Positions 1 to 6,339 of a DNA stretch of 6,339 bases are shown here, one piece after another. This stretch comes from Candidatus Rokuibacteriota bacterium (GTDB taxonomy: Bacteria; JAUVQV01), in contig JAUVQV010000060.1 of the NCBI GenBank assembly GCA_030597995.1, positions 1 to 6,339 on the forward strand, in the 5' to 3' direction. The translations under genes and the position numbers were made by a program. The notes beneath the pieces are model-generated. The model was not told where the DNA came from, made no database searches, and saw nothing but the letters and a program-made list of their open reading frames with translations. How positions within the stretch are numbered: position 1 is the stretch's first letter; each line of letters starts with the position of its first letter.

Positions 1-1181
1 CCGGTCTGATCGTAGAGGGCGGGCAGCATCTGGCTGGCCACGAATCGCTGCCAGATGAGTCGATAGAGGGCGGCCTGATCCTTCTCGAGGTATTTCTCCA
101 GATCCTTCGGACGGCGTAAGACCGAGGTCGGGCGGATGGCCTCGTGCGCCTCCTGGGCCGATTTGCGTCCCCGGTAGTGAGGCGCGCGCTCCGGCAGGTA
201 CTCCGGGCCGTACTCGGCGGCGATGAGACGCCGGGCTTCCTGCTGGGCCTCGCCTGCCACCCGCGGCGAGTCGGTCCGCATGTAAGTGATCAGCCCCACC
301 CCCCCCTCCTCGCCGACCTCCAGCCCCTCATAGAGCTGCTGGGCCAGGCGCATGGTCCGCTTGGCGGTGTACCCGAGGCGGCGATAGGCCTCCTGCTGGA
401 GCTGGCTGGTGATGAAAGGAGGGACCGGCCTCCGGGTTTTCTGTTTTTTCTCTATCCCGGCTACGCGGTAGGTGGCGTCCCGCAGGGACTCGAAGAGCCC
501 ATCAGCCTGCTCGGAGTTCGTGATCTTTACCTTCTTGCCGCGCACCTTTTCGAGTTTGGCCGGAAACTGGGGGGGGGTGGTCCCTTCCAAGGTGGCCGTC
601 AAAGACCAGTATTCCTCGGAGACGAAATCGGTAATCAACTTCTCCCGCTCGCAGATCAGGCGGAGAGCCACAGACTGCACCCGCCCGGCCGAGAGGCCGC
701 GCCGTACCTTTTTCCAGAGCAGGGGGCTGAGCTGGTACCCTACGATCCGGTCGAGCACCCGCCGGGCCTGCTGGGCATCCACTTTCCGTTGATCCAGTGT
801 GCCGGGGTGGGCGAAGGCCCGTTCGATGGCCGGACCGGTCAGCTCGTGAAATATCACCCGAAGAAACTGTTTTTTTGACTTGCCGTCGAGTTCCTGGGCG
901 ATGTGCCAGGCGATGGCCTCTCCCTCCCGGTCGGGGTCCGGGGCGAGAAAAACACGCTTCGCGCCCTTGGCGGCCTTCTTGATCTCGCTGAGCACTTTTC
1001 CTTTGCCCTTGATTATCTCGTACTGCGGTTCGAAACCCTCTTCGATGTCCACGCCGAAGGTGGCCTTGGGCAGATCTCTCACGTGGCCGAGTGAGGCCTT
1101 TATCTCATAGCCTTTCCCCAGGTGTTTGAGGAGAGTCCTGGCTTTTGCCGGGGACTCCACGATGACCAGGTCTTTTCCCAT
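1..1181 (-). CDS. topA: DNA topoisomerase I (type IA), N-terminal 393 codons; C-terminus beyond the left edge
   Basis: Type IA topoisomerase, which relaxes negatively supercoiled DNA by cutting and passing one strand through a 5'-phosphotyrosine intermediate. Translation from ATG at 1181 begins MGKDLVIVESPAKA, the classic TopA start with the Toprim glutamate E9. The metal-binding Toprim motif PDPDREGEA is at residues 81-89 (D82, D84, E86). The active-site segment GLITYMRTDS places the catalytic tyrosine at Y300 (bases 282-284) and the following arginine at R302, as in E. coli Y319/R321. SAQEAHEAIRPT follows. The frame is open to base 1, so the rest of the core and any C-terminal zinc fingers are outside the window. 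The start is supported by AAGGA at 1191-1195, 9 nt upstream. The gene lies 39 bp downstream of dprA on the same strand, so it probably depends on the dprA promoter. A C9 run on the coding strand (569-577) encodes part of TTPPQ; the frame is intact across it. Confidence 0.97.
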   Translation of the reverse strand, partial: MGKDLVIVESPAKARTLLKHLGKGYEIKASLGHVRDLPKATFGVDIEEGFEPQYEIIKGKGKVLSEIKKAAKGAKRVFLAPDPDREGEAIAWHIAQELDGKSKKQFLRVIFHELTGPAIERAFAHPGTLDQRKVDAQQARRVLDRIVGYQLSPLLWKKVRRGLSAGRVQSVALRLICEREKLITDFVSEEYWSLTATLEGTTPPQFPAKLEKVRGKKVKITNSEQADGLFESLRDATYRVAGIEKKQKTRRPVPPFITSQLQQEAYRRLGYTAKRTMRLAQQLYEGLEVGEEGGVGLITYMRTDSPRVAGEAQQEARRLIAAEYGPEYLPERAPHYRGRKSAQEAHEAIRPTSVLRRPKDLEKYLEKDQAALYRLIWQRFVASQMLPALYDQT

Positions 1182-1190
1182 TTCAACGTG

Positions 1191-1195
1191 TCCTT
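1191..1195 (-). promoter_or_regulatory. Ribosome binding site of topA
   Basis: AAGGA on the minus strand lies 9 nt before the ATG at 1179-1181, in the 39-bp gap after the dprA stop. It fixes the topA start. No promoter or terminator is evident in this gap, consistent with translation from a dprA-topA transcript. Confidence 0.6.
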
Positions 1196-1220
1196 GTTCT
1201 CATCGCGTGCACAGAGTGGG

Positions 1221-2318
1221 TCAGCCGCCGCACCTGGCAAAGAGCTTGCCCGAGAACTGACGCACCAGGCCCTTGAGTTCCAGAGTGGTCAAAAGCGAAA
1301 CCGTTTCCGGGGCCGAGATCGGGGAGTTTCTGATGACTTCGTCGATTGAGAGCGGGTCGCTCCCCAGCCGGGTGAGGAGGATCTCTTCCTTTTGCGAAAG
1401 GGGATGAGAGGGGCGATTGTCGGTTTCCGGTTTTCCACGCGACGCCAGGTGGGGGAATTCCTCGAGGATATCCCCGGCGCTCTCCACCAGTTTCGCCCCC
1501 TGTGTTATGAGACGGTTGGGGCCGGCGCTCTTTGGGGATGAGATGTTGCCGGGAACCGCAAAGACCTCCCGTCCCTGCTCCAGGGCGAGGTCGGCGGTGA
1601 TCAGCGCCCCGCTCCGGGCGGCGGCTTCCACCACCACCACCCCCAGGCTGAGGCCGCTGATGACCCGGTTGCGGAGGGGGAAGTGATATTTCTCCGGGCC
1701 CTGGCCGAAGGGGAATTCGGTCAGGATCGCCCCGGCGGCGGCGATCTTCTCCGCCAGGGTGCGGTGCTCGGGGGGGTAAATCCGGTCCAGCCCCGAACCC
1801 AGAACCGCAATCGTTCTTCCCCCCCCCTCCACAGCACTGCGGTGGGCACAGCTGTCGATCCCACGCGCCAGGCCGGAGACGACGGTAATACCGCAGGAGG
1901 CCAGCTCGCGGGCGAGTTTCTCGGTGGTGAGGCGACCGTAGGGGGTGGGGGCACGGGAGCCGACGACCGCCACCGCCTCCCGGTCCGCGGGGCAAAGCTC
2001 CCCACGCTGATAGAGGACCGGAGGCGGGTCGTGTATCTGTCGCAGGTGTTCCGGGTAGTTCTGATCGAGAAGGGTGACGATGCCGGCCCCCGCGGCCTGC
2101 GCCCGGGCCTGCTCCGCCTTCCAGGCCGCACTCGGTGACAGTGCGACAATGGCTGCGGCTGTGGCCTCGCTGATCCCCGGAATGCGGGCGAGCCCCTCCC
2201 TTCCCGCCTTCAGGATGCCGGAGGCGGAACCGCACGCGGAGAGGGAGCGGTGGAATGGTCCGGCCCGGAGCCCCGGGACAGTGTTAAGGGCGACGTAAAG
2301 TTTTTTTTCGTCAGTCAT
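1221..2318 (-). CDS. dprA: DNA processing protein DprA/Smf, 365 aa
   Basis: DprA binds incoming single-stranded DNA in the cytoplasm during natural transformation and loads RecA on it; it is also widespread in bacteria not known to be competent. N-terminal region with a helix-hairpin-helix-like segment (IPGISEATAAAI, about 46-57). Extended Rossmann DprA domain about 80-290, with VVGSRAPTPYGR (118-129), SGLARGID (148-155), AVLGSGLDRIYPPEH (171-185), FPLRNRVISG (213-222), SGALITADLALEQGREVFAVPG (236-257) and GPNRLITQGAKLV (266-278). A C-terminal winged-helix (DML1-like) domain covers about 308-358 (SIDEVI...LKGLVRQF). The ATG at 2318 (MTDEKKLYVALNTVPG) is chosen over an in-frame TTG at 2381: that TTG lies inside the -35 box of the likely promoter, and the family normally starts close to this point. 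The Shine-Dalgarno is weak (GGGGA about 14 nt upstream). First gene of a likely dprA-topA operon. A G9 coding-strand run (1819-1827) encodes the GG of VEGGGRTI without breaking the frame. Confidence 0.96.
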   Translation of the reverse strand: MTDEKKLYVALNTVPGLRAGPFHRSLSACGSASGILKAGREGLARIPGISEATAAAIVALSPSAAWKAEQARAQAAGAGIVTLLDQNYPEHLRQIHDPPPVLYQRGELCPADREAVAVVGSRAPTPYGRLTTEKLARELASCGITVVSGLARGIDSCAHRSAVEGGGRTIAVLGSGLDRIYPPEHRTLAEKIAAAGAILTEFPFGQGPEKYHFPLRNRVISGLSLGVVVVEAAARSGALITADLALEQGREVFAVPGNISSPKSAGPNRLITQGAKLVESAGDILEEFPHLASRGKPETDNRPSHPLSQKEEILLTRLGSDPLSIDEVIRNSPISAPETVSLLTTLELKGLVRQFSGKLFARCGG

Positions 2319-2352
2319 TTCGAAAGGTTTTTCCCCAGAGAAAAACAGCGCT

Positions 2353-2381
2353 AATGTATATGCCGGATATGGGAAAGTCAA
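2353..2381 (-). promoter_or_regulatory. Probable sigma70 promoter for dprA-topA
   Basis: On the minus strand there is a -35 TTGACT (2376-2381), a 17-nt spacer, and a -10 TACATT (2353-2358) in a locally AT-rich stretch. A start near 2346 would give a leader of about 28 nt before the dprA ATG. An alternative -10, TATACA, sits 2 nt closer to the -35. Seen by eye only; sigma70 consensus is the established reference. Confidence 0.5.
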
Positions 2382-2403
2382 CGTTTTTTGAGCCCCGGTT
2401 TCC

Positions 2404-2431
2404 TTGACTCCGGCGGCGACCTTGATACTAT
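2404..2431 (+). promoter_or_regulatory. Possible sigma70 promoter for polA
   Basis: -35 TTGACT (2404-2409), a 16-nt spacer and -10 TACTAT (2426-2431) on the plus strand. The leader to the polA ATG would be about 65 nt. The -10 lies within a short perfect inverted repeat, TGATA-C-TATCA (2423-2433), which could be an operator half-site pair or chance. The -35 boxes of this and the dprA promoter are 22 bp apart and point away from each other. Confidence 0.4.
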
Positions 2432-2503
2432 CACCTCCATAGGGATGGAACAGGCCTTACAGACGAAATAGACCACACAGACCGAACATACTGGACGGGC
2501 TCC

Positions 2504-5173
2504 ATGGACCAGTTCTATATCATCGACGGCCATTCATACATCTACCGGGCCTTCCACGCCATCAGGAGCCTCTCCAATTCCCGCGGTTTCCCGACCAATG
2601 CCGTGTATGGCTTCACCGCGATGCTGCTGAAGATAGTGCGCGAAGAGGCGCCGGAGTATTTCGCCATTGCATTCGACACGAAAGGCCCCACCTTCCGGCA
2701 CGCCATCTATCCCGATTACAAGGCCACCCGGCCCCCGGTCCCCGAGGCCCTGGTCCCGCAGATCCCGGTGATCCGCGACTTGGTGCGGGCCTTCGGAATC
2801 CCGGTCCTGGAGAAGGAAGGGTATGAGGCGGACGACCTCCTGGCGGCTGCCGCACGGCAGGGGCTCGCGGCGGGGCTGGAGGTAGTGGTGGTCAGCGGCG
2901 ACAAAGACCTCCTGCAGCTGGTCGGCCCCCGCCTGCGGGTGATGGACACCATGAAGGATGAGGTTTACACCGAGAAAGAGGTGCGGGAGCGCTTCGGGGT
3001 CGAACCGGGACGGCTGGGGGAGGTGATGGCCCTGGCCGGGGACTCTGTCGACAACGTCCCGGGGGTGCGCGGAATAGGCGAGAAAACCGCACGGGATCTG
3101 ATACAAAAGTTCGGTTCTTTGGAGGGGCTCTATGAACACCTGGACGAAGTGCCCCAGGCGCGCCGCCGCCGGGCCCTGGAGGAAGGCCGTGGACAGGCTT
3201 TTCTCTCCCGCCGTCTGGTGACACTGGACGCCGATGTTCCCCTGGGGTCCTCACTCGAAAAATTCAAGGTCAGGGAGCCGGATACTGACGCGGCCCTGGC
3301 GATCTTCAAAGAAATGGAGTTCACTAAATTTGTGCGTGAGATGTCCCTTCCCAGAATAACCGCCGAACGGGACTACCGGCTGGTTCTCACCCGGGAAGAG
3401 CTGGAGGAACTGGCAGCGGCTTTGAGAAAATCCGGGGGATTCGCCCTGGATCTGGAAACCACGCACTTGGAGCCGATGCGGGCCCGGATCGTGGGCCTGT
3501 CCTTTTCCACCGCACCTCGAACCGCCTTTTACCTGCCGGTCGGCCATGAGTACCTCGGAGCGCCGGCCCAACTCTCCTTGCGGGAGGTTCTCGAGACTCT
3601 CCGGCCCATCCTTTCCGACCCCGCCATCCCGAAGTACGGCCAGAACATCAAGTATGACTCCCTGGTGCTGATGCGGGCCGGGGTGGAACCGGCCGGGATC
3701 GATTTCGACACCATGGTCGCCTCATACGTCGTCAATCCGACCCGGCATCGCCACAACCTTGCGGAACTGGCCCTGGAGTATCTCGACCAGCGCGTTACCA
3801 CGTACGGCGAGGTGGCCGGGAAAGGGAAGAAGCAGATCCCCTTCGCTCAGGTGGAGATCGAGCGGGCCCGCGATTATTCGTGTGAGGACGCCGATGTCAC
3901 CTACCAGCTGACCGGCATCCTCAGACGCAAGGTGACGGAGCTCTCCCTCGACGGGCTCTACTTCGACCTGGAGCTGCCGCTGGTGGAGGTCCTGGCACGC
4001 CTGGAGCGAAACGGCGTGCTCGTGGACGGGGCACTTCTGCGCGGACTGTCCAAGGAGGTGGGGATTCAGCTCGACCAGATCCTGAGACGCGTCTGGTCCC
4101 TGGCCGGGGTGGAGTTCAATCTCAATTCCCCCAAACAGCTGGCGGAGGTCCTCTTCGATCGGCTGGGGCTGCCGGTGGTGAAAAAGACCAAGACCGGCCG
4201 CTCCACCGACGAGGGTGTCCTTACCTCGCTGGCGGCACAGCATGAGCTGCCGGCCGAGGTCCTGACTTACCGCCAGCTCGCGAAACTGAAGAACACCTAC
4301 CTCGACGTCCTGCCGACGCTGGTGCACCCTGAGACCGGCCGCGTGCACACCTCTTTCAATCAGACCGTAACGGCTACCGGCCGCCTCTCGTCGAGCGATC
4401 CGAACCTCCAGAACATTCCGGTACGGACGGAGCTGGGGCGGCGGATGCGCCAGGCCTTCGTGGCCGGACCCGGCAACCTCCTGCTCTCGGCGGACTATTC
4501 CCAGATTGAGCTGCGGGTACTGGCGCATCTCTCTGGTGACGACGCGCTGCAGGAATCCTTCCGGCGGGGGGAGGACATCCACCTCCAGACGGCGGCGGGG
4601 GTCTTCGGGGCGGCCCCCGGGGACATCACAGAACGGCAGCGGCGGACTGCCCAGGCGATCAATTTCGGGATTGTGTATGGGATGGGGGCTTTCGGCCTGG
4701 CCCGGCAGCTGGGCATAGAATTGAAAGAGGCCGGGGATTTCATCGAAAAGTATTTCGCCCGCTACCCCGGGGTGCGGGAATACCTGGACCGGACGGTGGC
4801 CGAGGCCCGCCGCGCCGGCTCCGTGACCACCCTCCTCGGCCGGAAGCGCTATCTGCCGGAGCTCTCCTCCTCGAACCGGACCGTGGTGCAGTTCGCGGAG
4901 CGAATGGCGGTCAACACCCCGGTCCAGGGATCAGCCGCCGACCTGATCAAGAAGGCGATGCTCGAGATCCACCGGGAGCTGACCTGCCACGGAGGGGAGT
5001 GGAGCTCCCTGATGGTACTTCAGATTCACGATGAGCTTCTCTTCGAAGCCCCGGAAGAGGAGGCCGACCGCCTGGCGGAGATGGTCCGGGAGAAAATGGA
5101 GGGCGTGATGGACCTCGCGATCCCGATCCGCGTGGACCTCGGCCGCGGCCTGAACTGGGCCGAAGCCCATTGA
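2504..5173 (+). CDS. polA: DNA polymerase I, 889 aa, with both exonuclease domains; O-helix Lys replaced by Gln
   Basis: Family A DNA polymerase for gap filling, RNA primer removal and excision repair. 5'-3' exonuclease (FEN-like) domain, about 1-285: D8 (IIDG), D58 (FDTKG), D110/D111 (EADD), D133/D135 (SGDKD), D180/D183 (GDSVDN) and a helix-hairpin-helix (VPGVRGIGEKTA). Proofreading 3'-5' exonuclease, about 295-475: D316/E318 (LDLETT), D385 (KYD), Y458/D462 (YSCED), so all four acidic residues and the tyrosine are kept. Polymerase, about 490-889: R627 (TGRLSS), motif A D664 and E669 (DYSQIE), O helix 713-726 (RRTAQAINFGIVYG), R800/N804/Q808, motif C H842-D843-E844. The dNTP-contacting lysine of motif B (E. 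coli K758) is Q717 (CAG, 4652-4654), an unusual change in an otherwise canonical site. Length is close to E. coli PolA (928 aa). The start MDQFYIIDG matches the family; the Shine-Dalgarno (GGACGG, 2493-2498, 5 nt away) is weak. Divergent from dprA and convergent with the next gene. Confidence 0.98.
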   Translation: MDQFYIIDGHSYIYRAFHAIRSLSNSRGFPTNAVYGFTAMLLKIVREEAPEYFAIAFDTKGPTFRHAIYPDYKATRPPVPEALVPQIPVIRDLVRAFGIPVLEKEGYEADDLLAAAARQGLAAGLEVVVVSGDKDLLQLVGPRLRVMDTMKDEVYTEKEVRERFGVEPGRLGEVMALAGDSVDNVPGVRGIGEKTARDLIQKFGSLEGLYEHLDEVPQARRRRALEEGRGQAFLSRRLVTLDADVPLGSSLEKFKVREPDTDAALAIFKEMEFTKFVREMSLPRITAERDYRLVLTREELEELAAALRKSGGFALDLETTHLEPMRARIVGLSFSTAPRTAFYLPVGHEYLGAPAQLSLREVLETLRPILSDPAIPKYGQNIKYDSLVLMRAGVEPAGIDFDTMVASYVVNPTRHRHNLAELALEYLDQRVTTYGEVAGKGKKQIPFAQVEIERARDYSCEDADVTYQLTGILRRKVTELSLDGLYFDLELPLVEVLARLERNGVLVDGALLRGLSKEVGIQLDQILRRVWSLAGVEFNLNSPKQLAEVLFDRLGLPVVKKTKTGRSTDEGVLTSLAAQHELPAEVLTYRQLAKLKNTYLDVLPTLVHPETGRVHTSFNQTVTATGRLSSSDPNLQNIPVRTELGRRMRQAFVAGPGNLLLSADYSQIELRVLAHLSGDDALQESFRRGEDIHLQTAAGVFGAAPGDITERQRRTAQAINFGIVYGMGAFGLARQLGIELKEAGDFIEKYFARYPGVREYLDRTVAEARRAGSVTTLLGRKRYLPELSSSNRTVVQFAERMAVNTPVQGSAADLIKKAMLEIHRELTCHGGEWSSLMVLQIHDELLFEAPEEEADRLAEMVREKMEGVMDLAIPIRVDLGRGLNWAEAH

Positions 5174-5203
5174 GCACGGTTGCCATTCACTTCAATACCC
5201 CTG

Positions 5204-5280
5204 TTTCCCCCTTTCGTAAAGGGGGAGTTGAGGAGGATATTATTTCCCCCTTTTATAAAGGGGGACTGAGGGGGATTAGA
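5204..5280. repeat. Two tandem copies of a 38-39 bp hairpin-forming repeat in the convergent gap
   Basis: Unit 1 spans 5204-5242 and unit 2 spans 5243-5280. Each begins TTTCCCCCTTT, has a 3-nt loop, then AAAGGGGGA, then a similar purine-rich tail (GTTGAGGAGGAT and CTGAGGGGGATT). Stem 1 is 5206-5214 with 5218-5226, loop CGT. Stem 2 is 5245-5253 with 5257-5265, loop TAT. Both are perfect 9-bp stems and the loops differ. The element type (CCCCCTTT-n-AAAGGGGG followed by TGAGGGGGATT) resembles dispersed intergenic palindromes I know from several anaerobic proteobacteria and other phyla. Sitting between the 3' ends of polA and the opposing gene, it could stop transcription both ways, but no T-tract follows either stem on either strand, so it is not a canonical intrinsic terminator. 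The rest of 5174-5283 shows nothing else. Confidence 0.85.
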
Positions 5281-5283
5281 TTA

Positions 5284-6339
5284 TCAATCAAAGGGGTTGT
5301 AGGAGCGCATGCGTCCCAGAAGCTGCATCCAGACGCCGGTGGGGCAGAAATAGCGGCACCAGAAACGGTGGCGCATGGCGGCCAGCACCAGGGTTACCCC
5401 CAGGAAGGCCCACCGCAGTCTCCCTCCCTTGAAGTCGAAGGCGGTACTGAAGGGCTCGTAGTTGGCGGCTTCGGTGCGACCGAAGAGGAAGACCGCCAGG
5501 ACCACCAGCCACAGAAAAAGGTATCGCAGTCGACGGGCCTGCCGTTCTTCATCGGGCGGGGCCTGGAGGCGTGGCGTCGCGAAGCGGTTGAGTATCTCCT
5601 GGAGGGCTCCGAAGGGGCACATCCTTGCGCAGTAGACATTTCTCCAGGCCACGGCCATCACTACCCCAAAGACGACCAGGGCGTACCAGAAAAAGTGCTC
5701 CCGGAAAGACGGCCACCTCCACAACAGGATGTTGACGAAAGTAGTGGTGGAAAGGTACGTCCCCTGCCAGAAACCCAGAACGACAAGGCCGAGAATAAGG
5801 GAGACCCAGCGCGCGACCTGATTCTTCGAAAGCAGGGAGAAGAGGGCGATCGCGGCCAAAAGACCCAGGGCAACGACCGGCGGCCACCGTATCGGAGAGG
5901 GTGTTTCCTTCTCCTCCGTAATTGGGAGACCCAGGACGTTGCGGGCCACCGGGCGGGCCGATTTTCGCACGCCGTCGGTCACGGCGGTGGCGGTGACCGT
6001 GGCCCGCGTCACGCCGTCGATATCCTCCCCGAGGCGGAGCGGTTCGTTCACGGACTTGCCGACAAACTGCCTGAGAAATTCCGGACTCTCCACCCCGACG
6101 ACGTAAGACGGGGTCTCGTGGTGCTCCAGAAGCTTCACTCCGGCGATTCTCCCCTCCCGGTCGATTCCCACCAGGACCGGGACCGGACCGGCGTATCCCC
6201 GGACGCCGGGGGCGACTTCGGTGCTCCGGAAGACCACTCCGATAAGAGTGGGTTGGCCTTCTCGGTCGGGAGTGAAGGCATGATAGTGGCGAGGCGAGCC
6301 GCCATTATCGGTAAAATCGAAGGCCTCGGGTAAGGCCAG
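5284..6339 (-). CDS. NosR/NirI/RdhC-like membrane FMN-binding protein with two CX3CP motifs; N-terminus beyond the right edge
   Basis: The frame is open from base 6339 to TGA at 5284-5286 (351 residues visible, numbered here from 6339). A GTG at 6237 lies in frame, but coding similarity continues upstream of it (TLIGVVF before RSTEVAPGVRGYAGPVPVLVGID), so it is not the true start. An FMN-binding domain (PF04205 type), about 1-130, includes GYAGPVPVLVGID, EHHETPSYV and a flavinylation motif D108-GVTRA-T114 (T114 codon 5998-6000); the usual Gly before AT is Arg. Hydrophobic segments fall at about 153-171, 177-197, 216-233, 272-287 and 308-323. Cys motifs C237ARMC241P and C328RYFC332P are the CX3CP signatures of this family, proposed to hold redox centres near the membrane. 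The protein ends 19 residues after the second motif, so the C-terminal ferredoxin domain of true NosR is absent; this layout is closer to PceC/RdhC and similar electron-transfer proteins. Role (quinol-side electron transfer across the membrane) is inferred. No reductase or nos gene is visible. The partner is unknown. Confidence 0.9.
   Translation of the reverse strand: MALPEAFDFTDNGGSPRHYHAFTPDREGQPTLIGVVFRSTEVAPGVRGYAGPVPVLVGIDREGRIAGVKLLEHHETPSYVVGVESPEFLRQFVGKSVNEPLRLGEDIDGVTRATVTATAVTDGVRKSARPVARNVLGLPITEEKETPSPIRWPPVVALGLLAAIALFSLLSKNQVARWVSLILGLVVLGFWQGTYLSTTTFVNILLWRWPSFREHFFWYALVVFGVVMAVAWRNVYCARMCPFGALQEILNRFATPRLQAPPDEERQARRLRYLFLWLVVLAVFLFGRTEAANYEPFSTAFDFKGGRLRWAFLGVTLVLAAMRHRFWCRYFCPTGVWMQLLGRMRSYNPFD

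Noticed and set aside
144..878. Plus-strand open frame of 244 codons
   Set aside because: It lies wholly antisense to topA, whose minus-strand translation contains every expected catalytic motif. The composition is Pro/Gly/Arg-rich, typical of a shadow.
1183..2235. Minus-strand open frame of 350 codons overlapping dprA
   Set aside because: It is in a different frame of the same strand as dprA, rich in Arg/Gly/Pro, with no domain. The dprA frame carries the full family signature.
2432..2440. Strong Shine-Dalgarno-like GGAGGTGA on the minus strand
   Set aside because: No ATG, GTG or TTG lies at a suitable distance downstream, and it is upstream of the probable dprA promoter. Taken as chance.
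2445..2471. Eight-codon leader peptide (MEQALQTK) upstream of polA
   Set aside because: The only Shine-Dalgarno-like bases directly abut the ATG, there is no attenuator-like structure, and an ORF this short is expected by chance.
3722..4582. Minus-strand open frame of 286 codons inside polA
   Set aside because: Antisense to the proofreading and polymerase domains of PolA, which are clearly coding. No recognisable motif.
5204..5280. Hairpin pair as a mini CRISPR array
   Set aside because: The units are directly adjacent with no spacers between them, and no cas gene is present.
5284..6237. GTG at 6237 as the start of the NosR/RdhC-like gene
   Set aside because: The frame stays open upstream to the window edge and the upstream residues (including TLIGVVF) continue the FMN-binding domain, so the gene starts outside the window.
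5170..6333. Long plus-strand open frame (387 codons) after polA
   Set aside because: It is antisense to the NosR/RdhC-like gene, starts at a TTG inside the polA stop region, and its first part is translated hairpin repeat (SPFRKGG, SPFYKGG). It has low-complexity composition and no recognisable domain; this is a GC-rich shadow.

Overview
The window is GC-rich (very roughly 60-65% G+C by eye) and carries four protein-coding genes. Two of them run off the window edges. All look like ordinary bacterial chromosome genes. The dprA-topA pair, the polA sequence style, a NosR/RdhC-type flavin/iron-sulfur membrane protein and a CCCCCTTT-n3-AAAGGGGG dispersed repeat together suggest an anaerobic or facultative member of the former Deltaproteobacteria (Desulfuromonadota or a relative). 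That placement is inference; no marker in the window proves it.

Layout: (1) 1-1181, minus strand: N-terminal 393 codons of topA (DNA topoisomerase I), cut by the left edge but including the Toprim metal site and the catalytic tyrosine. (2) 1221-2318, minus strand: dprA/smf, complete, 39 bp upstream of topA and very probably co-transcribed with it. (3) 2319-2503: a 185-bp divergent intergenic region with one sigma70-like promoter facing each way. (4) 2504-5173, plus strand: polA, complete at 889 aa, with intact 5'-3' exonuclease, intact proofreading exonuclease and polymerase domains. It has one striking substitution: the O-helix lysine (E. coli K758) is a glutamine. (5) 5174-5283: a 110-bp convergent gap containing two tandem near-identical hairpin units. 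(6) 5284-6339, minus strand: a NosR/NirI/RdhC-like membrane protein with a covalent-FMN domain and two CX3CP motifs, whose N-terminus lies beyond the right edge.

Three genes belong to DNA metabolism: dprA (ssDNA protection and RecA loading during natural transformation), topA (relaxation of negative supercoils) and polA (repair and Okazaki fragment processing). The fourth is a membrane electron-transfer module with no evident functional tie to them. I see no defence island, CRISPR array, phage, IS element or RNA gene. The points most worth a second look are the Gln in PolA motif B, the Arg in the flavinylation motif of the NosR/RdhC-like protein, and the tandem hairpin repeat.
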